DNA from: Micromonospora okii
GTDB taxonomy: Bacteria; Actinomycetota; Actinomycetes; Mycobacteriales; Micromonosporaceae
DNA length: 62,067 nt
Direction: 5' to 3'
Assembly: GCF_020884795.1 (NCBI RefSeq)
Contig: NZ_BBZF01000014.1
Coordinates: forward strand, 220,636 to 282,702
In this document: in pieces, positions 8,581 through 17,428 of the stretch
Layout: every line of letters begins with the position of its first letter
Numbering within the stretch: the first letter of the stretch is position 1
The notes under the pieces: generated by a model
Told to the model about the DNA's origin: nothing
Seen by the model: only the letters and a program-made list of their open reading frames with translations
Database searches by the model: none
Program-made: the position numbers and the translations under genes

Positions 8581-10164
8581 ATGCATTGTCGCCTCTTTCC
8601 CCGGGCGCTCGCGCTGGCCGTGCTGGTCGCCATCGCGGCGACGACCGGCGCGCCCACCGCCACCGCCGAGGCCCCCACCCCCGCGCTGACGCGGCTCACC
8701 GCGACCATCGACGCGGTCCTGGCCGACCCCCGGCTCGACGGCGCCCAGGCGGGCGTGGTCGTGGTGGACACCGCCACCGGGAAGACCCTCTACGACCGCA
8801 ACGGCGACCGGCGGCTGGTCCCCGCCTCCAACACCAAGCTGCTCACCTCGGCGGCGGCGCTGGCCCTGCTCGGCCCCGGCCACCGGTTCGGCACCACCGT
8901 GGCCGCCGACGGGCGGCGCGGTGCCGGGCTGCTCTCCGGGGACCTCTACCTGCGCGGGGGCGGCGACCCCACCATGCTTGCCGCCGACTACGACAGGCTG
9001 GCCGCCCAGGTCGCGGCGGCCGGCGTGCGGGTGGTGACCGGGAACCTCGTCGCCGACGACACCCGCTACGACGACGCCCGGCTGGGCACGGACTGGGCGT
9101 GGGACGACGAGCCCTACTACTACGCGGCGCAGGTCTCCGCGCTGACCGTCGCCCCGGACACCGACTACGACGCGGGCACCGTCGTCGTGCGCGCCGCCCC
9201 GGCCGGCGCGGCCGGCGGCCGGCCGGCGGTCACCATGACCCCGCCGAACGGCTACCTGCGGGTCGACAACCGCGCCGAGACCGTCGCCACCGGGGAGACC
9301 AGCCTGTCGTTCGAGCGCGCGCACGGCGGCAACACGATCGTGGTCACCGGCCGGATCGCCGTCGGCGCGCAGCCGGCCAGCGAGTGGGTGACGGTCTGGG
9401 AGCCGACCAGGTACGCCGCCGACGTCTTCCGGGCGGCCCTGCGCCGGCACGGCGTGCGGGTGCTCGGCCGCACCGTGCTCGGGCGGGCCACCCCGGCCGA
9501 CGCCGCGCCCGTCGCCCGGCACGACTCGATGCCCCTGGCCGAGCTGATGGTGCCGTTCCTCAAGCTCTCCAACAACGGCCACGCCGAGGTGCTGACCAAG
9601 GAGATCGGCCGGGTCCTCTCCGGCTCCGGCACCTGGCCCGCCGGGCTGGCCGCGATCAGCGAGTACGTCGCCGACACCGGGATGGACACCGGCACGCTGC
9701 GCCAGCGCGACGGGTCGGGGCTGTCCCGGCTCACCATGATCCCGCCGGCCCAGTTCGCCGCCCTGCTCGGCGCGGTGCGCGCAGAGCCCTGGTTCGACAC
9801 CTGGTACGCCGCGCTGCCCGTGGCCGGCAACCCCGACCGGGCGGTGGGCGGCACGCTGCGCAGCCGGATGCGGGGCACCCCGGCCGCGAACAACGTGCAC
9901 GCCAAGACGGGCAGCCTGACCGGCGCGTCGAGCCTCTCCGGCTACGTCACCGACGCGGACGGCCGCCTGCTGGCGTTCTCCGTCGTGCTCAACAACTACC
10001 TCGCCGCCTCCGTGAAGGGGCTGGAGGACCAGATCGCGATCGCGCTGGCGTCGTACAGCGAGAAGGGCGCGGGCGGGGCGCGGCTCGCGCCGCCGACGGC
10101 GCCCGAGGCCCCGCGCACCCCCGCCGGCCTGGAGTGCTCCTGGGTGAAGCCGGCCACCTGCTGA
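8581..10164 (+). CDS. dacB: D-alanyl-D-alanine carboxypeptidase/endopeptidase (PBP4 class, S13)
   Basis: 527 residues. Exported penicillin-binding protein that trims peptidoglycan stem peptides. It has a signal peptide at residues 1-29 (hydrophobic core ALALAVLVAIAA). The three active-site motifs are present: SNTK with nucleophile Ser83 and Lys86, SNN at 330-332, and KTG at 442-444. The roughly 200 residues between the first two motifs are the extra domain of class C PBP4. It is divergent from the HesB-like gene. A TTGACA box lies at 8520-8525 upstream, but no clear -10 follows. Two strong hairpins follow the stop, so it appears monocistronic. Confidence 0.93.
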   Translation: MHCRLFPRALALAVLVAIAATTGAPTATAEAPTPALTRLTATIDAVLADPRLDGAQAGVVVVDTATGKTLYDRNGDRRLVPASNTKLLTSAAALALLGPGHRFGTTVAADGRRGAGLLSGDLYLRGGGDPTMLAADYDRLAAQVAAAGVRVVTGNLVADDTRYDDARLGTDWAWDDEPYYYAAQVSALTVAPDTDYDAGTVVVRAAPAGAAGGRPAVTMTPPNGYLRVDNRAETVATGETSLSFERAHGGNTIVVTGRIAVGAQPASEWVTVWEPTRYAADVFRAALRRHGVRVLGRTVLGRATPADAAPVARHDSMPLAELMVPFLKLSNNGHAEVLTKEIGRVLSGSGTWPAGLAAISEYVADTGMDTGTLRQRDGSGLSRLTMIPPAQFAALLGAVRAEPWFDTWYAALPVAGNPDRAVGGTLRSRMRGTPAANNVHAKTGSLTGASSLSGYVTDADGRLLAFSVVLNNYLAASVKGLEDQIAIALASYSEKGAGGARLAPPTAPEAPRTPAGLECSWVKPATC

Positions 10165-10177
10165 CCGGGCCCGGGCC

Positions 10178-10208
10178 GGGCCCCTTCCGGGTGCGAGGGA
10201 AGGGGCCC
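10178..10208 (+). terminator. Terminator hairpin after dacB
   Basis: Perfect 11-bp stem GGGCCCCTTCC with an 9-nt loop, 14 bp after the dacB stop. Same GGAAGGG-type sequence as the repeats at 29413 and 59422. Confidence 0.65.
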
Positions 10209-10219
10209 GGGGCCCGGGG

Positions 10220-10268
10220 GGCGACGCGGCGGGCCCGCCGGGACGGGGGGCGGGCCCGCCGCGTCGCC
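10220..10268. terminator. Long perfect hairpin between convergent genes
   Basis: Arms of 20 nt (10220-10239 and 10249-10268) are exact complements separated by a 9-nt loop. It lies between dacB and the end of the convergent minus-strand gene and probably stops transcription from both sides. Confidence 0.7.
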
Positions 10269-10360
10269 GCTGGTGGCGGCGGTTCCGCCGCTGGTCGCGG
10301 CAGGTGTCGCCGCAGGTCGGCAGGAGCCGGACGATCCGGCCGAGGACGACGCCCCGGCCG

Positions 10361-10693
10361 TCAGGCGCCGGGGCGGTCCGGGGGGCGCACGACGGCCGTC
10401 GGGTCGCCCCGCTCGATCAGCGCGTCGATCTCGGCGGCGCGCAGGCCACGCAGCGCCAGCACCCGCCGGCCCCACCGGTGCAGCCGGCACGGGTGCGGGC
10501 TGGCATCGTTGCGGCAGACCGTCCCGCCGGACCAGCGCCGGGGCGCGTGCACCACCACCGCCCGCACCGCGAACTGGGCGTCCTCCCCCGTGACGTACGG
10601 CGGCAGCGGGATGTCCCGCAGCCCCTCCCCGGGCTCCTGGCCGCTCCCGTGCGGGGCGGCGGGACGGACGGTGCGGGTGGTGACGCTGCTCAT
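10361..10693 (-). CDS. Small hypothetical protein with paired cysteines
   Basis: 110 residues. The core CRNDASPHPCRLHRWGRR resembles a family of small actinobacterial hypothetical proteins that carry one Cys pair ahead of an Arg/Trp-rich helix and are often found near regulators. There is no signal peptide or membrane segment. The ATG at 10693 has GGAGG eight bases upstream, so it is preferred over a GTG five codons earlier. Function unknown. It follows the pentapeptide-repeat gene on the same strand at about 120 bp. Confidence 0.65.
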   Translation of the reverse strand: MSSVTTRTVRPAAPHGSGQEPGEGLRDIPLPPYVTGEDAQFAVRAVVVHAPRRWSGGTVCRNDASPHPCRLHRWGRRVLALRGLRAAEIDALIERGDPTAVVRPPDRPGA

Positions 10694-10816
10694 CGGTGAA
10701 GCCTCCACAGAGGATGACGGACCGGGACAGCGCAGAACCTACGACCGCCGCAAAGCGGCGCGACGGACAAACTGTCCCGGGGCGGGCATGCCCGGCGGCC
10801 TCGGCCGAGCGGCGGA

Positions 10817-11410
10817 TCAGCCGATCCGGAAGCCCAGCGCCCGCGCCAGCATCACCGCCTGCTCGGCGTCGATCAGCGCGCCGTCGCGCTCCACCGCGCT
10901 CGGGTCGAGCGCCGACAGGTCGCTGCCGCGCAGGTCGGCGCGGGACAGGCGGGCGCCGTGGAACTGGGCGCCCGAGAGGTCCACGCCGGTGACCGTGGCG
11001 TCGGTGAGGTTCGCCCCGGTCAGGTCGGCCTCGCGCATCCGGGCGTCGGTGACGCGCACCCCGCGCAGGTCGGCCCGGGGCAGGGCCACGAACGACCAGT
11101 CGCCGCCGGTGATCCGCAGCGGGCGCAGGTCGCACTCGGCGAAGGAGCTGCCGACCAGCTTGCACCCGGTGAACTCGGCCTCGAAGAGGTTGCACCGCGT
11201 GAAGGAGCAGCGGGTGAAGGCCGAGTCGACGTGGCGGGAGGCGTTGAACGCCACGTTGCCGAAGACGCACTCGGTGAAGACCGCGCCCCGGCTGACCGCC
11301 TCGGTGAGGTCGACGTCGAAGAACTCGCAGCGCGTGAAGCGCCGGTCCGCGAGGTCCTCGCCGTACCAGTCGTCGTGGCGGTAGGTCGCGTCCTCGGTCA
11401 GCTCCGGCAT
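10817..11410 (-). CDS. Pentapeptide-repeat protein
   Basis: 197 residues. From about residue 25 to 170 it is a run of A(D/N)LXX-type five-residue repeats, for example FTRCEFFDVDL, FTRCSFTRCNL, ADLTGANLTDA and ADLRGSDLSAL. This predicts a right-handed square beta-helix. Some family members (MfpA, Qnr) mimic DNA and protect DNA gyrase, but the fold alone does not show that here. The C-terminus EQAVMLARALGFRIG resembles the short helical cap seen in Qnr/MfpA-like proteins. The ATG at 11410 has no strong ribosome site. Confidence 0.88.
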   Translation of the reverse strand: MPELTEDATYRHDDWYGEDLADRRFTRCEFFDVDLTEAVSRGAVFTECVFGNVAFNASRHVDSAFTRCSFTRCNLFEAEFTGCKLVGSSFAECDLRPLRITGGDWSFVALPRADLRGVRVTDARMREADLTGANLTDATVTGVDLSGAQFHGARLSRADLRGSDLSALDPSAVERDGALIDAEQAVMLARALGFRIG

Positions 11411-11479
11411 TTCGCCAGCCTAGTGGGCCGGGCCGGCACCCTCCGCGCCCCGTGCGACGACCGTGGGCCCGGCTGCTTC

Positions 11480-11632
11480 TCGGGAGCCGCGCCACCGATC
11501 GACCCCCGCCCCGGCCGGGATCGCGGGTGCCGCGCCACCGATCGACCGAACCGCCCCCGGCGGGATCGGGGAACCGCGCCGCCGACCAAGCAGCCGCCTC
11601 CGCCGGGATCGCGGGAACCGCGCCGCCGGGGG
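11480..11632. repeat. Tandem GC-rich repeats, about 43-45 bp period
   Basis: Three imperfect copies of a unit containing GGGATCGCGGGAACCGCGCC, with the GGGATCG cores at 11517, 11562 and 11605, plus a partial copy at the left edge. They fill most of the 303-bp gap between two divergent genes. No gene is seen in this gap. Confidence 0.75.
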
Positions 11633-11713
11633 CCGTCGGCTCCCTAGCCTGGGGACGGGGCGACGGCCCGGGGACGGCCGCGCAACGGGTGCGGCGCGGG
11701 AGGCGGTGGGGCC

Positions 11714-12355
11714 ATGAGCGACATCGTGGTGTTCGGTGCCGGGGGCACGGCGGGCTCGCGGATCACCGTCGAGGCGGTGAACCGGGGCCACCGGGTGACG
11801 GCGGCGGTGCGCCGGCCCGAGGCGGTCGGCTACCTGCCGGCCGCGGTGCGCGTGGTCACCGGGGACGCCACCTCGGCGCGGAGCGCACGGGAGCTGGCCC
11901 CGGGCACGGACGCGATGGTGGTGGCGATCGGCGGGGGCGAGCGGGCGCTGTGGCGGGACGCGGCGGAGAACCTGATCACGGTGCTGCGGGACCTGCCGGC
12001 CCCGCCCCGGGTGATCCACGTCGGCGGCGGGTCGACGCTGCTCACGCCCAGGGGCACCCCGTTCCTGGAGGAGCCGGACTTCCCCGAGGAGTACCGGGAC
12101 TCCGCGCTGGGGCAGGCCGACGCGCTGGCCTGGTACCGCTCGGCCACGGCGGGGGTGACCTGGACGTACGTCTCCCCGCCGCCGCTGGAGTTCCGGCCCG
12201 GCGAGCGCACCGGCCGCTACCGCACGGGCACCGACGAGCCGGTCACCGACGAGCGGGGCCGGGCGGCGCTGAGCTACGAGGACCTGGCCGTCGCCGTCGT
12301 GGACGAAATCGAAAACCCGCGCTTCGAGAACATGCGCTTCACTGTCGGGTACTGA
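11714..12355 (+). CDS. NAD(P)H-binding oxidoreductase of the NmrA/atypical SDR type
   Basis: 213 residues, a single Rossmann domain. IVVFGAGGTAGSRI is the dinucleotide-binding glycine motif, and VAIGGGE and VIHVGGGSTLL follow as the fourth and fifth strands. GVTWTYVSPPP is the typical late segment of this group. No canonical YxxxK pair is evident, so it may sense or bind NADPH rather than catalyse. The ATG at 11714 follows GGGAGG. The gene stands alone. Confidence 0.85.
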   Translation: MSDIVVFGAGGTAGSRITVEAVNRGHRVTAAVRRPEAVGYLPAAVRVVTGDATSARSARELAPGTDAMVVAIGGGERALWRDAAENLITVLRDLPAPPRVIHVGGGSTLLTPRGTPFLEEPDFPEEYRDSALGQADALAWYRSATAGVTWTYVSPPPLEFRPGERTGRYRTGTDEPVTDERGRAALSYEDLAVAVVDEIENPRFENMRFTVGY

Positions 12356-12675
12356 GCGCGCACGCGCTTCCGAGCCCCCGGTGACGTCACCGCCGGCCGG
12401 CGCCCCGCCCGCAGTCACCCTCGCTGACCGGTCGCGGCACGGCTGGGGTCGCCGCGTCCTCCGTACCGGAATCGCCCTGCCACGACATCTTCGGGGGCGA
12501 ACGGGCACCCGGCCGGGGCCGGCCTTCTCCCCGCATCCGTTCAGGAACGAGCAATCGCGAGGACAATTCTCTTTTTCGCCGCCGGGAGGCCGCCGCGATG
12601 CGACGGTGGAACGGACGGGACGTCCCGGTCCGACGCCCCGAGCTACCCCACCGACTCTCCTTTCGGGAGGAATCT
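12356..12675. other. Intergenic region with two short palindromes
   Basis: 320 bp upstream of the secreted M15 peptidase. It holds the perfect 12-bp palindromes GGTGACGTCACC (12380-12391) and CGGGACGTCCCG (12616-12627). The second lies 49 bp before the peptidase start and is a possible operator. An AT-richer segment near 12560-12576 may contain the promoter. I considered a c-di-AMP riboswitch, which precedes some actinobacterial wall hydrolases, but could not match its conserved core. Confidence 0.45.
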
Positions 12676-13458
12676 GTGCGTGCTCAGATCGTGAAACGGG
12701 CCGTCGTCGCGTTCGCCCTGGCGTTCCCGGGCGCGGCGATCGCCGTGGCGGTCGCCGCCCCGGCGGCCCACGCGGACGGCTGCTACACCTGGAACCGCGA
12801 CCTCTACCGGGGGCTCTCCGGCAACGACGTGCGCCAGCTCCAGATCCGGGTCGCCGGGTGGGCCGGCCGCCGGGACATCGTGGAGACCGACGGCCGCTAC
12901 GGCCCGAAGACCGCCGCCGCGGTCAAGCGCTTCCAGTCCGCGTACGGGCTGCGGGCCGACGGGATCGCCGGGTCGCAGACGTACGCCAAGCTCTACGCGC
13001 TCCAGGACGACGACTGCACGCCCCGGCACTTCAGCTACCCGGAACTGGACGACGGGTGCGGGCGCGGCGGCTGGAGCGGCGGGCCGCTGCCGTCCGCGAC
13101 GACCAAGGAGAACGCGCTGCACACCATGTGGAAGCTGGAGGCGCTGCGGCGCGACCTGGGCGACAAGCCGCTGCCGGTGACCAGCGGCTACCGCAGCACC
13201 ACCTGCAACCGGCAGGTCGGGGGCGCGTCGAACAGCCAACACCGCTACGGCACGGCCGCCGACCTGGGGTCCCTCGAATCGTCGCTGTGCGACGTCGCCC
13301 GCGCCGCCCGGGACCACGGCTTCAGCGGCATCTACGGCCCCGGCTACCCCGACCACGACGACCACGTCCACGTCGACTCCCGCCGCGAGAACGACGACGA
13401 CGGCATCCCGAACACGACCTCCTGGTCGGCGTCGGACTGCGGGATCGGCGCCGGCTGA
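12676..13458 (+). CDS. Secreted zinc D-Ala-D-Ala carboxypeptidase (M15) with peptidoglycan-binding domain
   Basis: 260 residues. A signal peptide (AHADG cleavage area, about residue 34) is followed by a peptidoglycan-binding domain at residues 40-110 (GLSGNDVRQLQ, DGRYGPKTAAAVKRFQ). A VanY/M15A-type domain follows. SQHRYGTAADL and DHVHVD supply the His/Asp/His zinc ligands. The layout matches the Streptomyces albus G enzyme. It would cleave terminal D-Ala in the wall. The GTG at 12676 has GGGAGG just upstream; an in-frame ATG 26 codons earlier would spoil the signal peptide. Followed by a shared hairpin terminator. Confidence 0.92.
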   Translation: MRAQIVKRAVVAFALAFPGAAIAVAVAAPAAHADGCYTWNRDLYRGLSGNDVRQLQIRVAGWAGRRDIVETDGRYGPKTAAAVKRFQSAYGLRADGIAGSQTYAKLYALQDDDCTPRHFSYPELDDGCGRGGWSGGPLPSATTKENALHTMWKLEALRRDLGDKPLPVTSGYRSTTCNRQVGGASNSQHRYGTAADLGSLESSLCDVARAARDHGFSGIYGPGYPDHDDHVHVDSRRENDDDGIPNTTSWSASDCGIGAG

Positions 13459-13476
13459 CGATCAGCCCGTGTCGCC

Positions 13477-13515
13477 GACATGGCGGTGTCCACGGCACTC
13501 GGATACCGCCATGTC
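13477..13515. terminator. Bidirectional terminator
   Basis: Arms 13477-13491 and 13501-13515 pair over 15 bp with one G-T wobble and a 9-nt loop. They lie between the convergent M15 peptidase and response-regulator genes. Confidence 0.7.
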
Positions 13516-13548
13516 GCCGGCATGGTGTGAGGGGCCGGCCCGAGCCCG

Positions 13549-14313
13549 TCAGACGAGGCCGGCGTCGTGGACCAGGAGGGCGACCTGGACGCGGTTGTTC
13601 AGGTCGAGCTTGGTCAGCAGGCGGGACACGTACGCCTTCACGGTGGCCACGCTCATGAAGAGCTCCGCGGAGATCTCGGCGTTGGTCCGGCCCGCGCCCA
13701 GCGCGAGCGCGACCTCCCGTTCCCGCTCGCTGAGCCCGGCCATCAGGCGCAGCGCCCGCTCCCGGCGCGGGTCGACGCCGCCCCGGTGGCCACCGGCCGG
13801 GTCGGCGGCGGTGACGTGCCGGATCAGCTGCCGGGTGACCGTCGGCGAGAGGGTCGCCTCCCCGGCGGCCACCCGGCACACGGCCCGCACGATCTCGGCG
13901 GGCGGGGTGTCCTTGAGCAGGAAGCCGGCCGCCCCGGCGCGCAGCGCCCGCAACACCTGGTCGTCGGCGTCGAAGGTGGTCAGGACCAGCACCTCGGGGG
14001 GCCGGGGCTGGGCCCGCAGCGCCTCGGTGGCGGTCAGGCCGTCGACCCGGGGCATCCGGATGTCCATCAGCACCACGTCGGGTTCGCGGGCGGCCACGGC
14101 GGCGGGCACCTGGTCGCCGTCGGCGGCCTCGCCGACGACCAGCAGCTCCGGCGCGCCGCCGAGGATCATCGACAGGCCGGCCCGGACGAGGGCGTCGTCG
14201 TCCACGATGAGCACCCGCACCGGCCGCCCGGGGCCGCCGCCCGCCCCCGAACCGGACGAACCACCCGCGCCCCCCGGGCCGGATGCCACGGGCTCCCGTC
14301 CCTCCCCGGTCAT
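13549..14313 (-). CDS. NarL/LuxR-type response regulator
   Basis: 254 residues. After a Gly/Ser-rich N-terminal tail of about 30 residues, the receiver domain VRVLIVDDDALVRAGL holds the acidic pocket. The phosphoacceptor is the Asp of VVLMDIRMP, and LTTF and LLKD supply the conserved Thr and Lys. The C-terminal HTH has LSEREREVALALGAGRTNAEIS and ends with VKAYVSRLLTKLDLNNRVQ. Its ATG overlaps the kinase stop by 3 bp, so the two are translationally coupled. The three palindromes at 15619-15680, upstream of the kinase and facing an ABC transporter, are likely targets (inference). Confidence 0.94.
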   Translation of the reverse strand: MTGEGREPVASGPGGAGGSSGSGAGGGPGRPVRVLIVDDDALVRAGLSMILGGAPELLVVGEAADGDQVPAAVAAREPDVVLMDIRMPRVDGLTATEALRAQPRPPEVLVLTTFDADDQVLRALRAGAAGFLLKDTPPAEIVRAVCRVAAGEATLSPTVTRQLIRHVTAADPAGGHRGGVDPRRERALRLMAGLSEREREVALALGAGRTNAEISAELFMSVATVKAYVSRLLTKLDLNNRVQVALLVHDAGLV

Positions 14314-15563
14314 GCCGGCCACGGCAGCCAGGCGGTGACCCGGAAGTCGCCTGCGGCGTCCCGCCCGTGCTCCAGTCGCCCGCCGGCCAGGCTGACCCGC
14401 TCGGCGATGCCGACCAGGCCGGTCCCCGCGCCCGGGATGGCGGCCGGCGCCGCGCTCCCCACCGGCCAGCGGTTGCGGACGTCGACGGTCAGCCCCGTCC
14501 CCGCCGACCCGGAGAGCCGGACCCTGACGGTGCTCCCCACCGCGTGCTTGCGGGCGTTGGTCAGACACTCCTGCACGATCCGGTACGCCGTGCGCCCCAG
14601 CGCCCTCGGCGCGGCTGCGCCGTCCTCGACGTCGTCGACGACCTCGATCCGCGTTCCGGCGGCCCGGGACTCGTTGACCAGCGCGGGAAGGTCGGCCAGG
14701 GTCGGCTGCGGGCGCTCCACCGCGCTGTCGGGCGGCGTGGACGAGGTGGAGTCGTCGGCGCGGAGCACCCAGATCACCTCGCGGAGGTCCTGGAGGACCG
14801 CGTGGGCGCTCTCGCGGATCACGCCGGCCGCGCGGGCCACCTCGGCGGGCGGCGCGTCGGGGCGGAACTCCAGCGCGCCGGCGTGCAGGCTGAGCAGGGA
14901 GACCCGGTGCGCCAGCACGTCGTGCATCTCCCGGGCGATCCGGGTGCGTTCGAGCTGCCGGGCCTGCGCCACCCGGAGCTGCTGCTCCGCCTCGGCCCGG
15001 TCGGCCCGCTCCCGCAGGGACAGGACGAGCTGCCGCCGGGCGCGGACGAACATCCCCCAGGCCAGCACCGAGCCGACGAAGATCACCCCGAAGATCATCT
15101 CGCCCCAGTAGCCCAGGGAGGGGTCGGGGCGCAGCGCCGCGTAGCTGAAGAGGGTCAGCACGTTCGCGCCGAGCAACATCGCGGCCTGCGGGAGTGGCCG
15201 GTGCACCACGACCGTGAACAGGACGACCAGCAGGGCGAAGCTGCCGGTCACCGAGAACAGCCCGAGCGGCAGGATGGCCAGCGCGAGCGCGACGGGCCAG
15301 CGGCGGCGCAGCCAGAGCGCGCCGGCGGCCAGCAGCCCCAGCACGTTGTCGAGGTCCTGCATCCACTCGTACGGCAGCCGCCCGGCGAACTCCGGTTTGG
15401 GCTGGCTCGCGTCCCAGGCGGCGAGGAAGACCCAGCCGAGGGCGAGCAGGAAGATGTGGGAGTCCACCAGCCAGTCGCGGGTGGTGCGCCGTTGCCGCCC
15501 CGCCGCGTCGGTCAGGGCGCCCGGCAGCAGCCAGGGATGGTCCGGCACGACGGCGCTCGTCAT
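14310..15563 (-). CDS. Membrane sensor histidine kinase (HisKA_3 type)
   Basis: 417 residues. About four to six membrane segments fill residues 35-165. A dimerisation helix follows with the phosphoacceptor motif RIAREMHDVLAHRVSLL (His in EMHD). An ATP-binding domain contains IVQECLTNARKHA and GTGLVGIAERVSLAGG. The kinase is the usual partner of the overlapping response regulator. No large extracellular sensor loop is present, so it probably senses a membrane or envelope signal. The ABC transporter divergently encoded at 15742 is the likely regulated unit. Confidence 0.93.
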   Translation of the reverse strand: MTSAVVPDHPWLLPGALTDAAGRQRRTTRDWLVDSHIFLLALGWVFLAAWDASQPKPEFAGRLPYEWMQDLDNVLGLLAAGALWLRRRWPVALALAILPLGLFSVTGSFALLVVLFTVVVHRPLPQAAMLLGANVLTLFSYAALRPDPSLGYWGEMIFGVIFVGSVLAWGMFVRARRQLVLSLRERADRAEAEQQLRVAQARQLERTRIAREMHDVLAHRVSLLSLHAGALEFRPDAPPAEVARAAGVIRESAHAVLQDLREVIWVLRADDSTSSTPPDSAVERPQPTLADLPALVNESRAAGTRIEVVDDVEDGAAAPRALGRTAYRIVQECLTNARKHAVGSTVRVRLSGSAGTGLTVDVRNRWPVGSAAPAAIPGAGTGLVGIAERVSLAGGRLEHGRDAAGDFRVTAWLPWPA

Positions 15564-15608
15564 CGGCCCATACTAGGAAGGAGCGCCGCCCCGCCGACAG
15601 CTACCAAA

Positions 15609-15680
15609 GTCGACGCCCGACCTGGCCACAGGTCGACGCCCGGTCTGACCACACGTCGACGCGAGACCTGACCACAGGTC
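15609..15680. promoter_or_regulatory. Three tandem 23-bp repeats with palindromic cores
   Basis: Between the divergent kinase and ABC transporter genes, a 23-bp unit is repeated at 15609, 15632 and 15655. Each carries a 6-4-6 palindrome: GACCTGGCCACAGGTC (15619-15634), a degenerate middle copy (15642-15657) and GACCTGACCACAGGTC (15665-15680). The spacing of about two helical turns places all sites on one DNA face. This fits an operator for the adjacent response regulator. Confidence 0.65.
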
Positions 15681-15741
15681 GAGGCGGTGCTCGACTGCCG
15701 GCCGCAGCGCCGGGCCGGGTGGCGCGGGCAGGCTCGGCCCC

Positions 15742-16641
15742 ATGATTCAAGTCGAGCACCTGACCAAGCGGTACGGCGGACGCGCGGCCGTCGACGACGT
15801 CACCTTCACCTGCGCCCCCGGCAGCGTCACCGGTTTCCTCGGCCCGAACGGCGCCGGCAAGTCCACCACGATGCGGATGATCTGCGGGCTGGCCTCGCCG
15901 ACGTCGGGCACCGCCACCGTCGCCGGGGTGCCGTACCGCCGGCTGCCCAACCCGGGCCGCGAGATCGGCGTGCTGTTGGACGCCTCGGCGCAGCACGCCG
16001 GCCGGAGCGGCCGGGAGGTGCTGGCGCTCGCCGCCGCGACGATGGGGGTCCCCCGGCGGGAGGTCGACGTGAAGCTCGACCTGGTCGGGCTGGGCGAGGC
16101 CGCCGCCCGGCGGCGCGTGGGCGCGTACTCCCTGGGGATGCGGCAGCGGCTCGGCCTGGCGCACGCGCTGCTGGGCGACCCCCGGGTGCTCGTGCTGGAC
16201 GAGCCGGCCAACGGCCTGGACCCGGAGGGCATCTTCTGGATGCGCGGCCTGCTGCGCGACTTCGCCGACCGGGGCGGCAGCGTGCTGCTCTCCTCCCACC
16301 TGCTGCGCGAGGTGGAGGCGGTGGCCGACCGGCTGGTGGTGATCGGCGGCGGCCGGATCGTCGCCCAGGGCGGCACCGACGAGCTGCTGGCCGGCGCCGG
16401 CACCCTGGTCCGGGCCCGCGACGGCGCGGCCCTCGGGCGGGCGCTGGCCGCCGCCGGCCTGGAGGCGTCGCCCCAACCCGGCGGGGGCCTGCTGGTCCGC
16501 GCCGACCCCGACCCGGTCGGGCAGGCCGCGGCGGTCGCCGGGGTCGCCCTCACCGAGCTGCGCCCCGCCGGTGGCGGCGGCCTGGAGCAGCTCTTCCTCA
16601 GCCTCACCGGCGGCACGACCACGAAGGAGACCACGGCATGA
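15742..16641 (+). CDS. ABC transporter ATP-binding protein
   Basis: 299 residues. Walker A GPNGAGKST, signature YSLGMRQRLGLA, Walker B VLVLDEPANGLDP and H-loop SSHLL are all present. The first 210 residues form the ATPase. The C-terminal about 90 residues match the extension of bacitracin-type (BcrA/NatA-like) exporters. The stop overlaps the permease start by 4 bp. It is divergent from a two-component system, which suggests induction by an envelope-active compound, although the substrate is unknown. Confidence 0.94.
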   Translation: MIQVEHLTKRYGGRAAVDDVTFTCAPGSVTGFLGPNGAGKSTTMRMICGLASPTSGTATVAGVPYRRLPNPGREIGVLLDASAQHAGRSGREVLALAAATMGVPRREVDVKLDLVGLGEAAARRRVGAYSLGMRQRLGLAHALLGDPRVLVLDEPANGLDPEGIFWMRGLLRDFADRGGSVLLSSHLLREVEAVADRLVVIGGGRIVAQGGTDELLAGAGTLVRARDGAALGRALAAAGLEASPQPGGGLLVRADPDPVGQAAAVAGVALTELRPAGGGGLEQLFLSLTGGTTTKETTA

Positions 16642-17426
16642 CCGCGACCACCATCGCCCCCACCGTCGCCCCGCCGCACCGCGCGGAGGTACGCGGGCCG
16701 TCGCTGCTCCGGTTGACCGCCGTCGAGCTGCGCAAGCTCGCCGACACCCGGGCCGGCCGGTGGCTGCTGGCCACCCTCGCCCTGGCCTCGGCCGTGATGG
16801 TCGTGGTGCAGCTCTCGGTGCTGGCCGACGAGCGGCAGACGTTCACCGAGTTCTTCGGCCCGCAGCTGATCCCCACCGGGCTGCTCCTGCCGGTGCTGGG
16901 CATCCTGTCGATCACCTCGGAGTGGTCCCAGCGCACCGCGCTGACCACGTACACGCTGGTGCCCCGGCGGGAGCGGGTGATCGTCGCGAAGCTCGCCGCG
17001 GTGGTGCTGGCCGCGCTGGCGTCGGTGCTGGTCAGCCTCGCCATCGCCGCGCTCGGCACGCTGGTGGCGGGTGCCACGGGCGGGGCGGGCACCTGGACGT
17101 TCGAGGCGGCCCGGCTGCCGTACGCGGTGGCCTTCCAGGTGCTGAACGTGCTGATGGGCGCGGCCTTCGGCCTGCTGCTGGTGAACACCCCGCTGGCCGT
17201 GGTCACCTACCTGGTCCTGCCGACGGTGTGGGCCATGCTCTCCGGCATGGTCGCGGCGCTGCGCGAGCCGGCCCGCTGGCTGGACACCAGCGTGACGATG
17301 GAGCCGCTCCTCGGCCCGACCATGACCGCCGACCAGTGGGGGCGCCTGGCGGTGTCCGTGCTGGTCTGGGTGGCGCTGCCGCTGGTCGCCGGGCTGGTCC
17401 GCACGCTGCGGCGCGAGGTGTCCTGA
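16638..17426 (+). CDS. ABC transporter permease
   Basis: 262 residues with about six membrane segments, for example WLLATLALASAVMVVVQL, LLLPVLGILSI, VVLAALASVLVSLAIAALGTL and LAVSVLVWVALPLVAGL. The N-terminal LTAVELRKLADTRAGR and the SEWSQRTALTT block are typical of ABC-2 type permeases paired with BcrA-like ATPases. The ATG overlaps the ATPase stop (ATGA). The two proteins should form one membrane exporter. Confidence 0.9.
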   Translation: MTATTIAPTVAPPHRAEVRGPSLLRLTAVELRKLADTRAGRWLLATLALASAVMVVVQLSVLADERQTFTEFFGPQLIPTGLLLPVLGILSITSEWSQRTALTTYTLVPRRERVIVAKLAAVVLAALASVLVSLAIAALGTLVAGATGGAGTWTFEAARLPYAVAFQVLNVLMGAAFGLLLVNTPLAVVTYLVLPTVWAMLSGMVAALREPARWLDTSVTMEPLLGPTMTADQWGRLAVSVLVWVALPLVAGLVRTLRREVS

Positions 17427-17428
17427 CC

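Noticed and set aside
12356..12675. Possible c-di-AMP riboswitch before a wall peptidase.
   Set aside because: The conserved core of the ydaO class could not be found by eye.
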